The position numbers and the translations under genes were made by a program. The notes under the pieces are model-generated. The model made no database searches. It was not told the DNA's origin and saw only the letters and a list, made by a program, of their open reading frames with translations. From the NCBI RefSeq assembly GCF_020171315.1, contig NZ_JAIUZP010000001.1:1-64000 (forward strand): DNA of 64,000 bases, written 5' to 3'. Of the stretch, positions 35,406 to 44,392 are shown piece by piece (the first letter of the stretch is position 1; every line of letters starts with the position of its first letter). This DNA comes from Pseudooceanicola nanhaiensis. GTDB taxonomy: Bacteria > Pseudomonadota > Alphaproteobacteria > Rhodobacterales > Rhodobacteraceae.

Positions 35406-36570
35406 CGGTCCGGCTTCCTTTCATGGTCTCTTTGGCGCCGGCGATCCCGGCGAGCAGGGCCTCATCGGTGATGCGGCCGCGGAACTTGCCCTCGGCATCC
35501 ACCACGGCGATCGGGCCGCGCCTGCGGGCGGCGGCGCCCGCGATCTCGATCAGCGTCGTTTCGGGGCGCACGGCGAGGTAGCCGTCGCTCATGGCTTCGC
35601 CGTTCGGGGCCTGCCAGCCCGCCACTTCGCCTGCGTCGTTCAGCACGAAACGGCCACCCTGCGCGTCGGCGGGGCCCTCGCTCATGACCGAGGCCGCATC
35701 GAAGAGCCGCGCGCGGTCCACGTTGCGGGTGAAGGCGGCGACATAGTCGTGGCCCGGGTCGATGACGATCTCCTGCGGGGTGCCGTCACGGATCACGGCA
35801 CCATCGGCCATCACGGCGATCTTGGTGCCGAGGCGCAGCGCCTCCTGAAAATCGTGGGTGATGAAGAGCACGGTCTTGTGCAGCGTGTTCTGGAGGCGCA
35901 GCAGTTCGTCCTGCATCTCGGTCCGGATCAGCGGGTCGAGGGCGCTGAAGGCCTCGTCCATGATCAGCACGTCGGCCTCGGTGGCGAGCGCCCGGGCAAG
36001 GCCCACCCGCTGGCGCATCCCGCCCGAAAGTTCACCGGGCAGATGCGAGGCCCATTCCGACAGGCCCACCGTCTCCAGCATCTCGCCCGCCTTCTTGTGG
36101 CGTTCGGCCAGCGGCACCTTTCGGAGCTTGAGGCCGAAGGCGACGTTGTCGATGACGGTCTGGTTCGGCAGCAGGCCGAAGTTCTGGAACACCATCGAGA
36201 TGCGGCGGCGGCGAATCTCGCGCATCCTTGCATCAGAGCATTTGGTGTAATCCTCGCCATCCAGCAGGATCTGGCCCGCGTCCGGCTCCAGAATGCGGTT
36301 CACGCAGCGCGCCAGCGTCGACTTGCCGGAGCCCGACAGCCCCATGATGACCGAGATCGAGCCCTTCGGCACGCTGAGCGAGACGTTGTTCACGCCCACC
36401 ACGGCCTGCGTCCGTTCGAGGATTTCGGACTTGCCCTTGCCCTCGCGGACGAGCGCCAGTGCCTCCTCCTTGCGGCGTCCGAAAATCTTGTAGACGTCGC
36501 GTATCTCGATCCTGTCTGTCACTGTGGAAATATCCCTGTCGGTCTGGTCGGTCTTGGGTTGTGAAATCAT
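35398..36570 (-). CDS. proV: Glycine betaine/proline ABC transporter ATP-binding protein
   Basis: 390-aa ATPase. Begins with ProV-type IEIRDVYKIFGRRKEEALALV; Walker A GLSGSGKSTLARC, signature LSGGMRQRVGLARAL, Walker B VLIMDEAFSALD and switch FITHD. The C-terminal 110 residues form a CBS-type region (GYLAVRPETTLIEIAGAAARR, GPIAVVDAEGKFRGRITDEAL), which in this family senses ionic strength or nucleotide. Start ATG at 36570 chosen over 36627. Divergent from the catabolic block that starts at 36703, so the 132-bp gap holds both promoters. Confidence 0.92.
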   Translation of the reverse strand: MISQPKTDQTDRDISTVTDRIEIRDVYKIFGRRKEEALALVREGKGKSEILERTQAVVGVNNVSLSVPKGSISVIMGLSGSGKSTLARCVNRILEPDAGQILLDGEDYTKCSDARMREIRRRRISMVFQNFGLLPNQTVIDNVAFGLKLRKVPLAERHKKAGEMLETVGLSEWASHLPGELSGGMRQRVGLARALATEADVLIMDEAFSALDPLIRTEMQDELLRLQNTLHKTVLFITHDFQEALRLGTKIAVMADGAVIRDGTPQEIVIDPGHDYVAAFTRNVDRARLFDAASVMSEGPADAQGGRFVLNDAGEVAGWQAPNGEAMSDGYLAVRPETTLIEIAGAAARRRGPIAVVDAEGKFRGRITDEALLAGIAGAKETMKGSRTDA

Positions 36571-36702
36571 TAATGCGCCATGAAGCTTTTCTGTCTTCCT
36601 ATGTTTCGTAGGAGCGCGGCTTTGCATTCTTCATGCGAAGGCATCATGATCGCCGGGGCCTTCGCCGTTAGCGAGGAGGGCAGCAGGAAAAGGGCATCTC
36701 TT

Positions 36703-37371
36703 ATGCATCTCTCTCCCTTGGACTTCGACGCCGCGCCAGATCTGCCGCCCGTGACGCGCCCCGCGCTGGTGGTCGTGGACATGCAGAACGATTTTCTCCT
36801 GCCCGGAGCGCCCATGGAATGTGCAGAAGGCCGCGCGATCCTGCCCGGTCTGGCCGGGATGATCGCGGCGTTCCGCGCCGCCGGCCTGCCGGTGGTCTTC
36901 CTGCGCTTCACCGCCTCCACGCGGTTCGACCCTCTCGCCGGGCGGATGAGGTGGATCAGGACCATGGCGGCACCGGTGATGGCCTGCCAGCCCGGCCATC
37001 TGCGCCGGTTCGACGACGGGACCGAGGCCGAGGGCTTTGCCATCCACGCCGCGCTTGCGCCGCTGCCCGGCGAGGCGGTGGTGGACAAGGATTTCTTCGG
37101 TGGCTTTCACGACACCGGCCTCGACGCGCGGCTGCGCGCGCTTGGGGCCGACATGCTCTGCATCACAGGCGTGCTGACCGAGATGTGCGTCGAGGACACC
37201 GCCCGGCAGGCGGTGCATCACGGCTATCCCACGGCGCTGATCCGGGACCTCGTGGCCAGTTCCGACCCGGTCGCGGCCAAGGCCACGCTGCGCGCCTTCG
37301 GGCGGCATTTCGGCTGGGTCCTTTCGGCCGCCGAGGTAACCGCCGCGATCCGCACGGAGACCCCCGCATGA
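36703..37371 (+). CDS. Isochorismatase-family cysteine hydrolase
   Basis: 222-aa cytoplasmic amidase-type hydrolase. Catalytic triad visible: Asp26 (VVVDMQNDFLLPG), Lys129 (VVDKDFFGGF) and Cys162 (ITGVLTEMCVEDTA, with the usual cis-peptide preceding). Members cleave C-N or C-O bonds, e.g. nicotinamide, N-carbamoylsarcosine or ureidoacrylate. I chose ATG at 36703, with AGGAAAAGGG upstream; two earlier in-frame ATGs add an unconserved stretch. First gene of an operon with the PucR-type regulator (ATGA overlap) and divergent from proV. Confidence 0.88.
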   Translation: MHLSPLDFDAAPDLPPVTRPALVVVDMQNDFLLPGAPMECAEGRAILPGLAGMIAAFRAAGLPVVFLRFTASTRFDPLAGRMRWIRTMAAPVMACQPGHLRRFDDGTEAEGFAIHAALAPLPGEAVVDKDFFGGFHDTGLDARLRALGADMLCITGVLTEMCVEDTARQAVHHGYPTALIRDLVASSDPVAAKATLRAFGRHFGWVLSAAEVTAAIRTETPA

Positions 37372-39146
37372 CGTTGCTCGAGATCGAGACGCCGGGCCTC
37401 GAACATGCCCGCGCCGACCAGTTCCGCCAGCTCTCCGAGATCACGCGGCTGATCAACGAGGGCGGGGATTTCCACGACGTCCTTGTGCGGCTGACCGAGG
37501 GGGTCTGCCGTCATTCCCACTGGGCGATTTCCTCGGTCATGGTGATGGACACCGAGCGGCAGCTTTCCATCTCCACCGTGCGCTTCGACCAGTTCCTCTC
37601 CGAGGCGGCGCGCCGTGCGACGATGCAATGGGATCTCTCCGGCAGCCCGGTGCGCGAGGTCGTGGCCCGGGGCCGCCCGCTGGTGATCCCCGACGCCGCC
37701 GCGCAGGAGAAATACACCGCCTTCCGCGATGACGCCCGGGTGCGCGGCTACCACACCGTCGTGCTGGTGCCGCTGAAGTTCCCCGACGAGGAAGGCCGCG
37801 CCATCGTGCTCTCCGTCCTTGCCAATGAGCGGGTCGAGGTGGACGAGGTCGAGCTCAGTTTTCTTCAATGTCTTGCGGACCTTGCCGATGTGGCCGTGCG
37901 CCGGATGCAGGCCCTGCGGGAGGAGCGCCGCGAGGGCGAGCGCCTGCGCGAGATCACCACGAACCTGACCTCGGCGCTGACCACGACGCTGGATCCGGAC
38001 CATGCGACGGACCTCTACGGCTCGCTCTCTCGGCTCTTTCCGACGGGCTGGTTCGCCATCGACTTGACCACGGGGCAGATGCTCTGCGATCCCGACAGCG
38101 CGTCGCCGCTGCTACACCAGCTGGCCCGCCGGATGCCTGAGACGGTGATGCGCACCGCGACGAAGGCCGACAGCGACATCGGCGATCAAACCGTGCGCCT
38201 GCTGGTGGAGGGAGATACCTACGCCGCGCTGATGCGGCCGCTCTTCATCGACGGCAGCCGGGTGGGCGCGCTCTTCCTGCTGGATGCGACCGAATTTTCG
38301 CCCAACGAACAGATCGCGGCAGACGCGGGCCAGCTGGCGCTGGCGACGCTGATCCTGCGCAACTACATGGCCTTCCGCACCCGCGAACAATCGGCGCGGC
38401 GGCTGATCTCGCGGCTCTGTCAGGGCGACCTGCGCGACCTCGGCACCCTGCGCGAGGAGGCGCGGATGCTGGGCTTCGAACTGGATCAGCCGATGTACCT
38501 CGTGGGGCTGCGCAGCGCGGGCGGCGCGGTGCCGGGGGAGGATGCGCACAGCTTCGTCCTGCGCACGGCGCAGCGGACGCTGGGCAAGGCGGTCTCCTAC
38601 CGGGACGGGGAGGAGATCTACCTGCTGATCCGCGATGGCGAGGATATGCGCAGCGCCAAGCAGCGCGACCTCTTCATGCAGCGCATCCGCCCGATCCTGC
38701 CCGAGGCGATTGCCGTTCAGTCCGACCGGATCGACCGGCTGGAGCATGTGGCCCCCGCACGCGAGGCCTGCGCGTGGAACCTGCAGGTGGCCGAGAAGAT
38801 GAATGCCCGCAACTGGGTCGACCGGCGCAACGTGGGCTCTCTGCCCTCGCTGATGGCCTCGGTCAGCAGCCGGGTGGCGGACCAGTTCCTCGGCGATACG
38901 ATCGCCTGGCTGACCGAGGACGGAACGGAGAAATCCGCTGTCATGCTTCAGACGCTGGAAGCCTACCTCGCCACCGGGCGGCGCCCGCAGGAGACGGCGG
39001 ACCTGCTGGACATCCATGTCTCGACCCTGCGCTACCGGATCGGGCGGCTGGCCGAGAAGTCGGGCGTGGATCTGAACGATCCGGAGGAGTGTTTCCAGCT
39101 GGAACTGGCCCTGCGCATCCACAAGTTCAGAACCTCCTACAGATAG
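37368..39146 (+). CDS. GAF-domain, PucR-type transcriptional regulator
   Basis: 592-aa regulator. An N-terminal GAF-like domain (about 20-185) and a second sensor region (about 195-345) are followed by a GGDEF-like CdaR/PucR middle part (about 365-500). A C-terminal PucR HTH_30 region runs from MLQTLEAYLATGRRPQETADLLDIHVSTLRYRIGRL to the end. PucR/CdaR proteins are usually activators of catabolic operons responding to a pathway compound. It sits between the hydrolase and the flavin-dependent oxidation genes and probably controls them. The hydrolase stop and this start overlap (ATGA). A short inverted repeat TCCTAC-AGATA-GTAGGA lies exactly at its 3' end, before the downstream genes. Confidence 0.85.
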   Translation: MTLLEIETPGLEHARADQFRQLSEITRLINEGGDFHDVLVRLTEGVCRHSHWAISSVMVMDTERQLSISTVRFDQFLSEAARRATMQWDLSGSPVREVVARGRPLVIPDAAAQEKYTAFRDDARVRGYHTVVLVPLKFPDEEGRAIVLSVLANERVEVDEVELSFLQCLADLADVAVRRMQALREERREGERLREITTNLTSALTTTLDPDHATDLYGSLSRLFPTGWFAIDLTTGQMLCDPDSASPLLHQLARRMPETVMRTATKADSDIGDQTVRLLVEGDTYAALMRPLFIDGSRVGALFLLDATEFSPNEQIAADAGQLALATLILRNYMAFRTREQSARRLISRLCQGDLRDLGTLREEARMLGFELDQPMYLVGLRSAGGAVPGEDAHSFVLRTAQRTLGKAVSYRDGEEIYLLIRDGEDMRSAKQRDLFMQRIRPILPEAIAVQSDRIDRLEHVAPAREACAWNLQVAEKMNARNWVDRRNVGSLPSLMASVSSRVADQFLGDTIAWLTEDGTEKSAVMLQTLEAYLATGRRPQETADLLDIHVSTLRYRIGRLAEKSGVDLNDPEECFQLELALRIHKFRTSYR

Positions 39147-39248
39147 TAGGAAACTTTTCCGCCATTCTCGCCAGTTTCGCGGGAGGACTGGTCCGAAAGC
39201 TGCAGCCTAAGGTCATCTTTAGCACCTGCTGAAAGACCGAGGCCCCCC

Positions 39249-39770
39249 GTGAAGACCGCTCCCCAAGCTGCCCCCATCGACCGCGCCGACCTGCGCCGCG
39301 CCTTTGGCCGTTTCGCCACCGGCGTGACCATCGTCACCGCCTGCGACGGCACCGGCGCCCCGGTGGGGTTCACCGCCAATTCCTTTACCTCCGTCTCGCT
39401 GGACCCGGCGCTGCTGCTGGTGTGCATCGGTAAGACCTCCTCCAACCTCGCGATCTTCCGCGACGGGGGGGCGTTTGCCGTCAACATCCTCGCCGCCGAC
39501 CAGACCGAGCTGTCGAACCGCTTTGCCTCGCGCAAGGTGGCGGACCGCTTTGCCGGTGTCGGCTGGCAGGCGGGCCCCACTGGCGCGCCCCTGCTGGAGG
39601 ATTGCGCCGCGGGCTTCGACTGCGAGACCCACGACGTCGTCGATGCGGGCGATCACCTCGTGCTGATCGGCCGCGTGGTGGCGCTGGAGCGCAGCATCCG
39701 CCCGGCGCTCGTCTTTGCCGATGGCCAGTACCTCGTTCCCGCCGCGCTCACCGCGCAGGCTTCCGTTTGA
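39249..39770 (+). CDS. Flavin reductase (two-component monooxygenase partner)
   Basis: 173-aa protein of the HpaC/RutF-like flavin reductase domain family. FATGVTIVTACDGTGAPVGFTANSFTSVSLDPALLLVCIG is the diagnostic N-terminal part, and the C-terminal GDHLVLIGRVVALE strand completes the split-barrel. It reduces FMN or FAD with NAD(P)H and supplies it to a monooxygenase, here most likely the luciferase-like enzyme at 41323. GTG start at 39249 with GAGG about 7 bp upstream. First gene of a set of six closely spaced plus-strand genes. Confidence 0.9.
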   Translation: MKTAPQAAPIDRADLRRAFGRFATGVTIVTACDGTGAPVGFTANSFTSVSLDPALLLVCIGKTSSNLAIFRDGGAFAVNILAADQTELSNRFASRKVADRFAGVGWQAGPTGAPLLEDCAAGFDCETHDVVDAGDHLVLIGRVVALERSIRPALVFADGQYLVPAALTAQASV

Positions 39771-39792
39771 TCAAGACACAGGACCGACTTTC

Positions 39793-41301
39793 ATGATCCG
39801 CTTTACCCCCGAGGCCCTCGAAGGCAGCTGCCTGCCGCTCTTCATCAACAACGAACTGGTCACCTCGCAGGGCGAGAGCTTCCCCAGCTACGACCCCGCC
39901 ACCGGGCAGCCGTGGTCCTCGATGGCTGATGCGACGCTGGACGAGGTCGACCGCGCGGTGATGGCGGCGCGTGGCGCGATGAACAACCCGGCGTGGCGCG
40001 ACATGGCCCAGACCGACCGGGGCGCGCTGCTCTATCGTCTGGCCGAGCTGATCACCCAGAACGTGGACCGCCTGTCGCGGCTGGAAGTGCGCGACAACGG
40101 CAAGCTGCTGAAGGAGATGACGGCGCTGACCCATGCGGTCGCGGCCTCCATGCGCTATTTCGCGGGCATGGCCGACAAGATCGAGGGCACGACGATCCCG
40201 GTCAACAAGCCCGACATGCTGAACTTCACCCTGCGCGAACCGGTGGGCGTGATCGCCGCCATCGTGCCGTGGAATTCGCCCCTGCTGCTTTTGAACCGCG
40301 CGTTCTCGCCCGCCGTGGCCTGCGGCAACGCGATGGTGGTGAAACCGTCCGAACATTCCGCCGCCTCGATCCTCGCCTTCGCCGAACTGGTGGCCGAGGC
40401 GGGCTTCCCGGCCGGGGTCTTCAACGTGGTGACGGGCAATGGCCGCACCGTGGGCGACGCGCTGGTGCGCCACCCCGAGGTCGACAAGATCGACTTCACT
40501 GGCGGACCCGAGACCGGGCGCATCATCGCGGGCAGCGCGGCGCAGAACCTGACGCCCTCGATCCTTGAACTGGGGGGCAAGTCGCCCAATATCATCTGCG
40601 CCGATGCCGATCTTGACCGCGCCGTGACCGGCGTCGTCTCGGGCATCTTCGCCGCCGGGGGGCAGACCTGCGTCGCGGGCTCGCGCTGCCTTGTGCATGA
40701 CAGCATCTATGACGAGGTGGCCGACCGGCTGATCGCCCGCGCCGCCGAGATCCGCATCGGCACGCCCACGGACGAGGCCACGCAACTGGGGCCGCTCGCG
40801 CTCTGGTCGCAGGTCGAGAAGGTGGGCCGCTTCGTCGAGGGGGCCAAAGCCTCGGGCGCCAAGCTGCTGGCCGGCGGTGGCCGCGCCGAGGAGATGGGCG
40901 CGGGCTGGTACGTCCAGCCCACGATCTTCGGTGACGTCACCAACGAGATGGACATCGCCCGGAACGAGATCTTCGGCCCGGTCCTCGGCCTGATCCGCTA
41001 CAGCGATGACGAGGACATGATCGCCAAGGCGAACGACACCCGCTACGGCCTCGCCTCGGGCCTGTGGACCAACGACATGGAGCGCGCGATGCGCTTCATG
41101 CGCCGGATCAACGCCGGGATGGTCTGGATCAACACCTATCGCAGCCCCTCCGTCATGGCACCGTCCGGTGGCTACAAGGACTCGGGCTACGGCAAGCACA
41201 ACGGCTTTGCTGCCATCAACGAATTCACCCGCATCAAGACCGTCGTCATCGATTACTCGGGCAAGACGCACGATCCCTTCGTCATGCGGGTCCAGAAATA
41301 A
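39793..41301 (+). CDS. Aldehyde dehydrogenase, NAD(P)-dependent
   Basis: 502-aa ALDH-superfamily enzyme oxidising an aldehyde to the acid. Catalytic Cys293 (GGQTCVAGSR) and general base Glu259 (LELGGKSPN) are intact. The cofactor region VPWNSPLLLL and VKPSEHSAAS, and the C-terminal GYKDSGYGKHNG, are normal. Start ATG at 39793 chosen; 22 bp after the flavin reductase. It probably handles an aldehyde produced by the monooxygenase of the same operon. The substrate cannot be inferred from motifs alone; it is closest in appearance to betaine-aldehyde/medium-chain type ALDHs. Confidence 0.92.
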   Translation: MIRFTPEALEGSCLPLFINNELVTSQGESFPSYDPATGQPWSSMADATLDEVDRAVMAARGAMNNPAWRDMAQTDRGALLYRLAELITQNVDRLSRLEVRDNGKLLKEMTALTHAVAASMRYFAGMADKIEGTTIPVNKPDMLNFTLREPVGVIAAIVPWNSPLLLLNRAFSPAVACGNAMVVKPSEHSAASILAFAELVAEAGFPAGVFNVVTGNGRTVGDALVRHPEVDKIDFTGGPETGRIIAGSAAQNLTPSILELGGKSPNIICADADLDRAVTGVVSGIFAAGGQTCVAGSRCLVHDSIYDEVADRLIARAAEIRIGTPTDEATQLGPLALWSQVEKVGRFVEGAKASGAKLLAGGGRAEEMGAGWYVQPTIFGDVTNEMDIARNEIFGPVLGLIRYSDDEDMIAKANDTRYGLASGLWTNDMERAMRFMRRINAGMVWINTYRSPSVMAPSGGYKDSGYGKHNGFAAINEFTRIKTVVIDYSGKTHDPFVMRVQK

Positions 41302-41322
41302 GAGCCGGAACAGGAGAGAGAC

Positions 41323-42393
41323 ATGCGTTTTTCCATCGCAGTGAACCCGGGGCGCCCCAACCCCAACACCGACATGCGGCAGATCATGGCCGAGGCGCTG
41401 GACCTCGTGAAAATCGCCGATCAGGGCGGTTTCGATGTCGCCTGGACGGCTGAGCACCACACGATCGAGCTGACCGTCTCGCCGAACCCGTTTCAGACCC
41501 TGACCCACTGGGCCGGGCATACGAAGAACATCCGCCTCGGCACGGCCATCGTCTCGGCGCCCTACTGGAACCCAATCCGGCTGGCGGGGGAGGCGGCGCT
41601 TTGCGACATCTACTCCGGCGGGCGGCTGGAAATGGGTCTGGGCCGTGGCGCCTACCAGTATGAATTCGACCGCATGGCAGGCGGGATGCCGCAGCAGGAA
41701 GGCGGCTCCTTCCTGCGCGAGATCGTCCCGGTGGTGAAGGGCCTCTGGGCCGGGGAATTCGCCCACGAGGGCAAGCATTTCTCCTTCCCGGCCACCACCA
41801 GCGTGCCGCAACCGCTGCAAAAGGAGGTCCCGCTGTGGATCGCCGCGCGGGACGAGAGCACCTTCCGCTTTGCCGCCGAGAACGGCTGCAACATCATGTC
41901 GACCGCGCTGCGCAAGCCGATCGGCGAGGTCGAGGACCTGCAGCGCAAGTTCAACGAGGTCGTCTCCACTACCCCCGGCGCGCAGGGGCTGAAACACGCG
42001 ACCCTGCGCACCGCCTGCGTCTTCACCGACAAGGCGGGCGAGGAGCAAGCCGTGCGCTCGATGATCGACTTTGGCCGCTCGTTCGAGAACCTGTTCAAGA
42101 ACGTGGGCGAGGTCCGCAACGGCTATCCGCAGCCGGTGGACTTCGACGTAGTCGCCAACCGGGACGAGTACCAGCCCGAGCAGCTGCTGGAGAACATGAT
42201 GTTCGGCCACCCCGAGCAGATCATCGAGAAGCTGGAGGCCTATCAGGCCATCGGCATCGACCACTTCATCTATGGCGGCACCTTCTTCCTGCCGCACAGG
42301 GATGCGGTGCGCTCGCTGGAACTGTTCTGCGATCAGGTGCTGCCGCACTTCCGCAACAAGGCCGCCGCCAAGGAAGCGGCGCTGGCCAGCTGA
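41323..42393 (+). CDS. Luciferase-like (LLM) flavin-dependent monooxygenase
   Basis: 356-aa TIM-barrel oxygenase using reduced flavin, presumably from the flavin reductase two genes upstream. Family features: DVAWTAEHHTIE near residue 45, IRLGTAIVSAPYWNPIRLAGEAALCDIYSGGRLEMGLGRG (about 75-110) and VPLWIAARDESTF near 170. Closer in outline to alkanal/LuxA-like and nitrogen-compound monooxygenases than to RutA. It follows the ALDH by 21 bp with GGAGAG upstream. It is likely the committing oxidative step of the pathway. Confidence 0.88.
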   Translation: MRFSIAVNPGRPNPNTDMRQIMAEALDLVKIADQGGFDVAWTAEHHTIELTVSPNPFQTLTHWAGHTKNIRLGTAIVSAPYWNPIRLAGEAALCDIYSGGRLEMGLGRGAYQYEFDRMAGGMPQQEGGSFLREIVPVVKGLWAGEFAHEGKHFSFPATTSVPQPLQKEVPLWIAARDESTFRFAAENGCNIMSTALRKPIGEVEDLQRKFNEVVSTTPGAQGLKHATLRTACVFTDKAGEEQAVRSMIDFGRSFENLFKNVGEVRNGYPQPVDFDVVANRDEYQPEQLLENMMFGHPEQIIEKLEAYQAIGIDHFIYGGTFFLPHRDAVRSLELFCDQVLPHFRNKAAAKEAALAS

Positions 42394-42463
42394 TCCGAGG
42401 GGCCGATGCCCATGGCGCCCGGACAGCGGGCGCCGCCCTGTCTCTGACGGAAAGGAAACGCGG

Positions 42464-43270
42464 GTGCAGACCAGCGACAAGCAGATCACTTATTACCGCG
42501 AGGGCCACGGCACGCCGCTGGTCCTCGTCCATGGCGTGGGCGCCAGTGCCGAAAGCTGGGGTGCCGTCGCCGACCGGCTGAAGGATCGGTTCGACATCAT
42601 CCGCCCCGACCTGCGCGGCCACGGCCGCTCGGCGCAGATCGACGCGCCGATCACCATCGACACCTTCGCAGACGACATCATCCGCGTCATGGACGAGGCG
42701 GGCGTGGAGAAGGCGCATCTGGCGGGCTTCTCGCTGGGCGGGCTGATCACGCAGCGCCTCGCCGTGGGCTGGCCGGACCGGTTCGAGCGGATCGTGATCC
42801 TCTCGGCGGTGGCGGGCCGCACGGAGGAGGAGCGCGCCAAGGTGGTGGCCCGGCTCCAGATGATCCGCGACGGCGGCATGAAGGCGATCACCGGCGCCGC
42901 CCGCGAGCGCTGGTTCACGCCCGAGTTCGTGCGCGACAACGAGGCGGCCATCCTTCACCGGATTGCCGAGTTGGAGGCCGTGCACGTGCCCTCCTACCTC
43001 GAGGCCTACCGCGTCTTCAGCCAGACCGAGCTGGTCGAGACGCTGGATCAGATCCGCCAGCCCACGCTGGTGATGACCGGCGAGAACGATGTCGGCTCCA
43101 ACCCGCGCATGTCCGAGACGATGCACCGGCTGATCCCCAATTCCGAACTCGAGATCCTGCCGCGGCTCAAGCATTCGGTGCTGCTGGAGGCGCCGGATCT
43201 GATCGCCGAGAAGATCGGAACCTTCCTCACCAAGACCACGACGAATGCACAGGAGGTGCAGCATGGATAA
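42464..43270 (+). CDS. Alpha/beta hydrolase
   Basis: 268 aa from a GTG start at 42464 with AAAGGAAA upstream (an open extension to 42272 overlaps the previous gene and is not used). Oxyanion-hole HGVGAS near residue 23, nucleophile Ser90 in GFSLGG, acid in TGENDVG, and His in RLKHSVLLEAPD complete the triad. RutD/enol-lactonase/ester hydrolase-like. Overlaps the next start by 8 bp. It probably hydrolyses an ester, lactone or carbamate formed by the monooxygenase. Confidence 0.87.
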   Translation: MQTSDKQITYYREGHGTPLVLVHGVGASAESWGAVADRLKDRFDIIRPDLRGHGRSAQIDAPITIDTFADDIIRVMDEAGVEKAHLAGFSLGGLITQRLAVGWPDRFERIVILSAVAGRTEEERAKVVARLQMIRDGGMKAITGAARERWFTPEFVRDNEAAILHRIAELEAVHVPSYLEAYRVFSQTELVETLDQIRQPTLVMTGENDVGSNPRMSETMHRLIPNSELEILPRLKHSVLLEAPDLIAEKIGTFLTKTTTNAQEVQHG

Positions 43271-43646
43271 GGCGCTCTACGACAAGGGGCTGGAACAGCG
43301 CAAGGCGACGCTTGGCGCGGCCTATGTGGAGAAATCGCTGGGCAATGCCACCGACTTCTCGAAGGAGTTTCAATCCTTCATCACGGAGTATTGCTGGGGC
43401 GCGGGCTGGGGCGACGAGACCCTGCCGCCCAAGACCCGCTCGATGCTGAACATCGTGATGATCGCGGCGCTGAACCGGATGCACGAGTGGGAGCTGCACT
43501 TCCGCGGTGCGCTGAACAACGGCGTCACGGTGGACGAGCTGAAGGCGATGATCACCCATATCACCATCTACTGCGGCGTGCCCGTGGGCGTGGAATGCCA
43601 CCGCATCGCGAACAAGGTGCTGGCCGAACAGGGGCTTCAGGCGTGA
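43263..43646 (+). CDS. Carboxymuconolactone decarboxylase family protein
   Basis: 127-aa small all-helical protein of the CMD/AhpD-like family. The central stretch TRSMLNIVMIAALNRMHEWELHFRGALNNGVTVDELKAMI matches gamma-carboxymuconolactone decarboxylase. No CxxC peroxidase motif is present, so it is a CMD-type decarboxylase or isomerase rather than AhpD. It starts 8 bp before the preceding stop and overlaps the next gene by 4 bp (GTGA), so it is tightly coupled. Its role in this pathway is unknown; decarboxylation of a ring-opened lactone is one possibility. Confidence 0.85.
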   Translation: MDKALYDKGLEQRKATLGAAYVEKSLGNATDFSKEFQSFITEYCWGAGWGDETLPPKTRSMLNIVMIAALNRMHEWELHFRGALNNGVTVDELKAMITHITIYCGVPVGVECHRIANKVLAEQGLQA

Positions 43647-44248
43647 GCGAGGTCGTCATCCGCAAGATCGTCGATTTCGTCGAGGACATCCTGATCGAGG
43701 GCGGCAAGCCTGCCGAAAAACCGCTGCGCATGGCCGCCTGCGCCGCCGTGATCCGGAACCCCTGGGGGCGTGAGTATGTCGAGGACCTGCAACCGGCGAT
43801 CCACGCCCATGCCGCCGTGCTGGGCGAGGCGCTGGTGCCGCGTCTGGTGGCGCTGATGGGCGGGCCCGAGGGGATCGAGGCCTTCGGCAAATGCGCCGTG
43901 GTGGGGACCGAGGGGGAGGTGGAACATGCCGCGGGCCTGATCCACACGCTGCATTTCGGCAATGTCTACCGGACCGGCGCGGGGGGCGACAGCTTCCTGC
44001 CCTTCACCAACAAGCGGGCCGGGGCGGGGACGGCGATCACCATCCCGATGACCCACAAGTCGCAGGACCACAAGGGCGCCCGGACGCACTTCCTGACCAT
44101 GGAGTTCACGATCCCTGACGCGCCCGCGGCGGATGAGATCGTCGTGGCCCTCGGCGCCACCAGCGGCGGGCGGGTGCATGCCCGCATCGGTGACCGCTTC
44201 AAGGACATGGAGTACATGGGCGTCGATCAGGCCGGCCGACCGCTCTGA
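43643..44248 (+). CDS. DUF1185 ("amino acid synthesis") family protein
   Basis: 201 aa from a GTG start within a GTGA overlap. Characteristic sequence: IRKIVDFVEDILIEGGKPAEKP near the N-terminus, AAVIRNPWGREYVEDL and the C-terminal strand GGRVHARIGDRFKDMEYMG. The family has structures but no firmly established reaction, and the name is historical. Members commonly lie in operons with luciferase-like monooxygenases and hydrolases, as here. Last gene of the block; a hairpin follows at 44346. Confidence 0.8.
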   Translation: MSEVVIRKIVDFVEDILIEGGKPAEKPLRMAACAAVIRNPWGREYVEDLQPAIHAHAAVLGEALVPRLVALMGGPEGIEAFGKCAVVGTEGEVEHAAGLIHTLHFGNVYRTGAGGDSFLPFTNKRAGAGTAITIPMTHKSQDHKGARTHFLTMEFTIPDAPAADEIVVALGATSGGRVHARIGDRFKDMEYMGVDQAGRPL

Positions 44249-44345
44249 CGCAGCAGGGATGGGCCGCGCAGAGACCTCGCGGCCCGTGGCCATGCGCCTT
44301 ACTGATGAGCTTTCTGAATCGTTGCCGGGCCTTGTCCGGCCCTGC

Positions 44346-44372
44346 GCGACAGGCCGCCGGGCGGCCTGTCGC
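44346..44372. terminator. Hairpin between convergent operons
   Basis: 13-bp perfect inverted repeat GCGACAGGCCGCC / GGCGGCCTGTCGC with a single central base (in practice a shorter stem with a five-base loop), between the DUF1185 gene and the convergent aminopeptidase gene. There is no T-tract on either side, so termination strength is uncertain. Confidence 0.55.
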
Positions 44373-44392
44373 TGTCTGCCTGGCAGGAGCGC

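Noticed and set aside
39748-42489. Long open frame antisense to the ALDH and LLM monooxygenase genes
   Set aside because: Same GC-driven artefact; both sense genes have intact catalytic motifs.
36703-44248. Classical rut pyrimidine degradation operon
   Set aside because: Only the enzyme classes match. The luciferase-like oxygenase lacks the RutA sequence pattern, rutC and rutG-type genes are absent, and ALDH, CMD and DUF1185 genes are extra.
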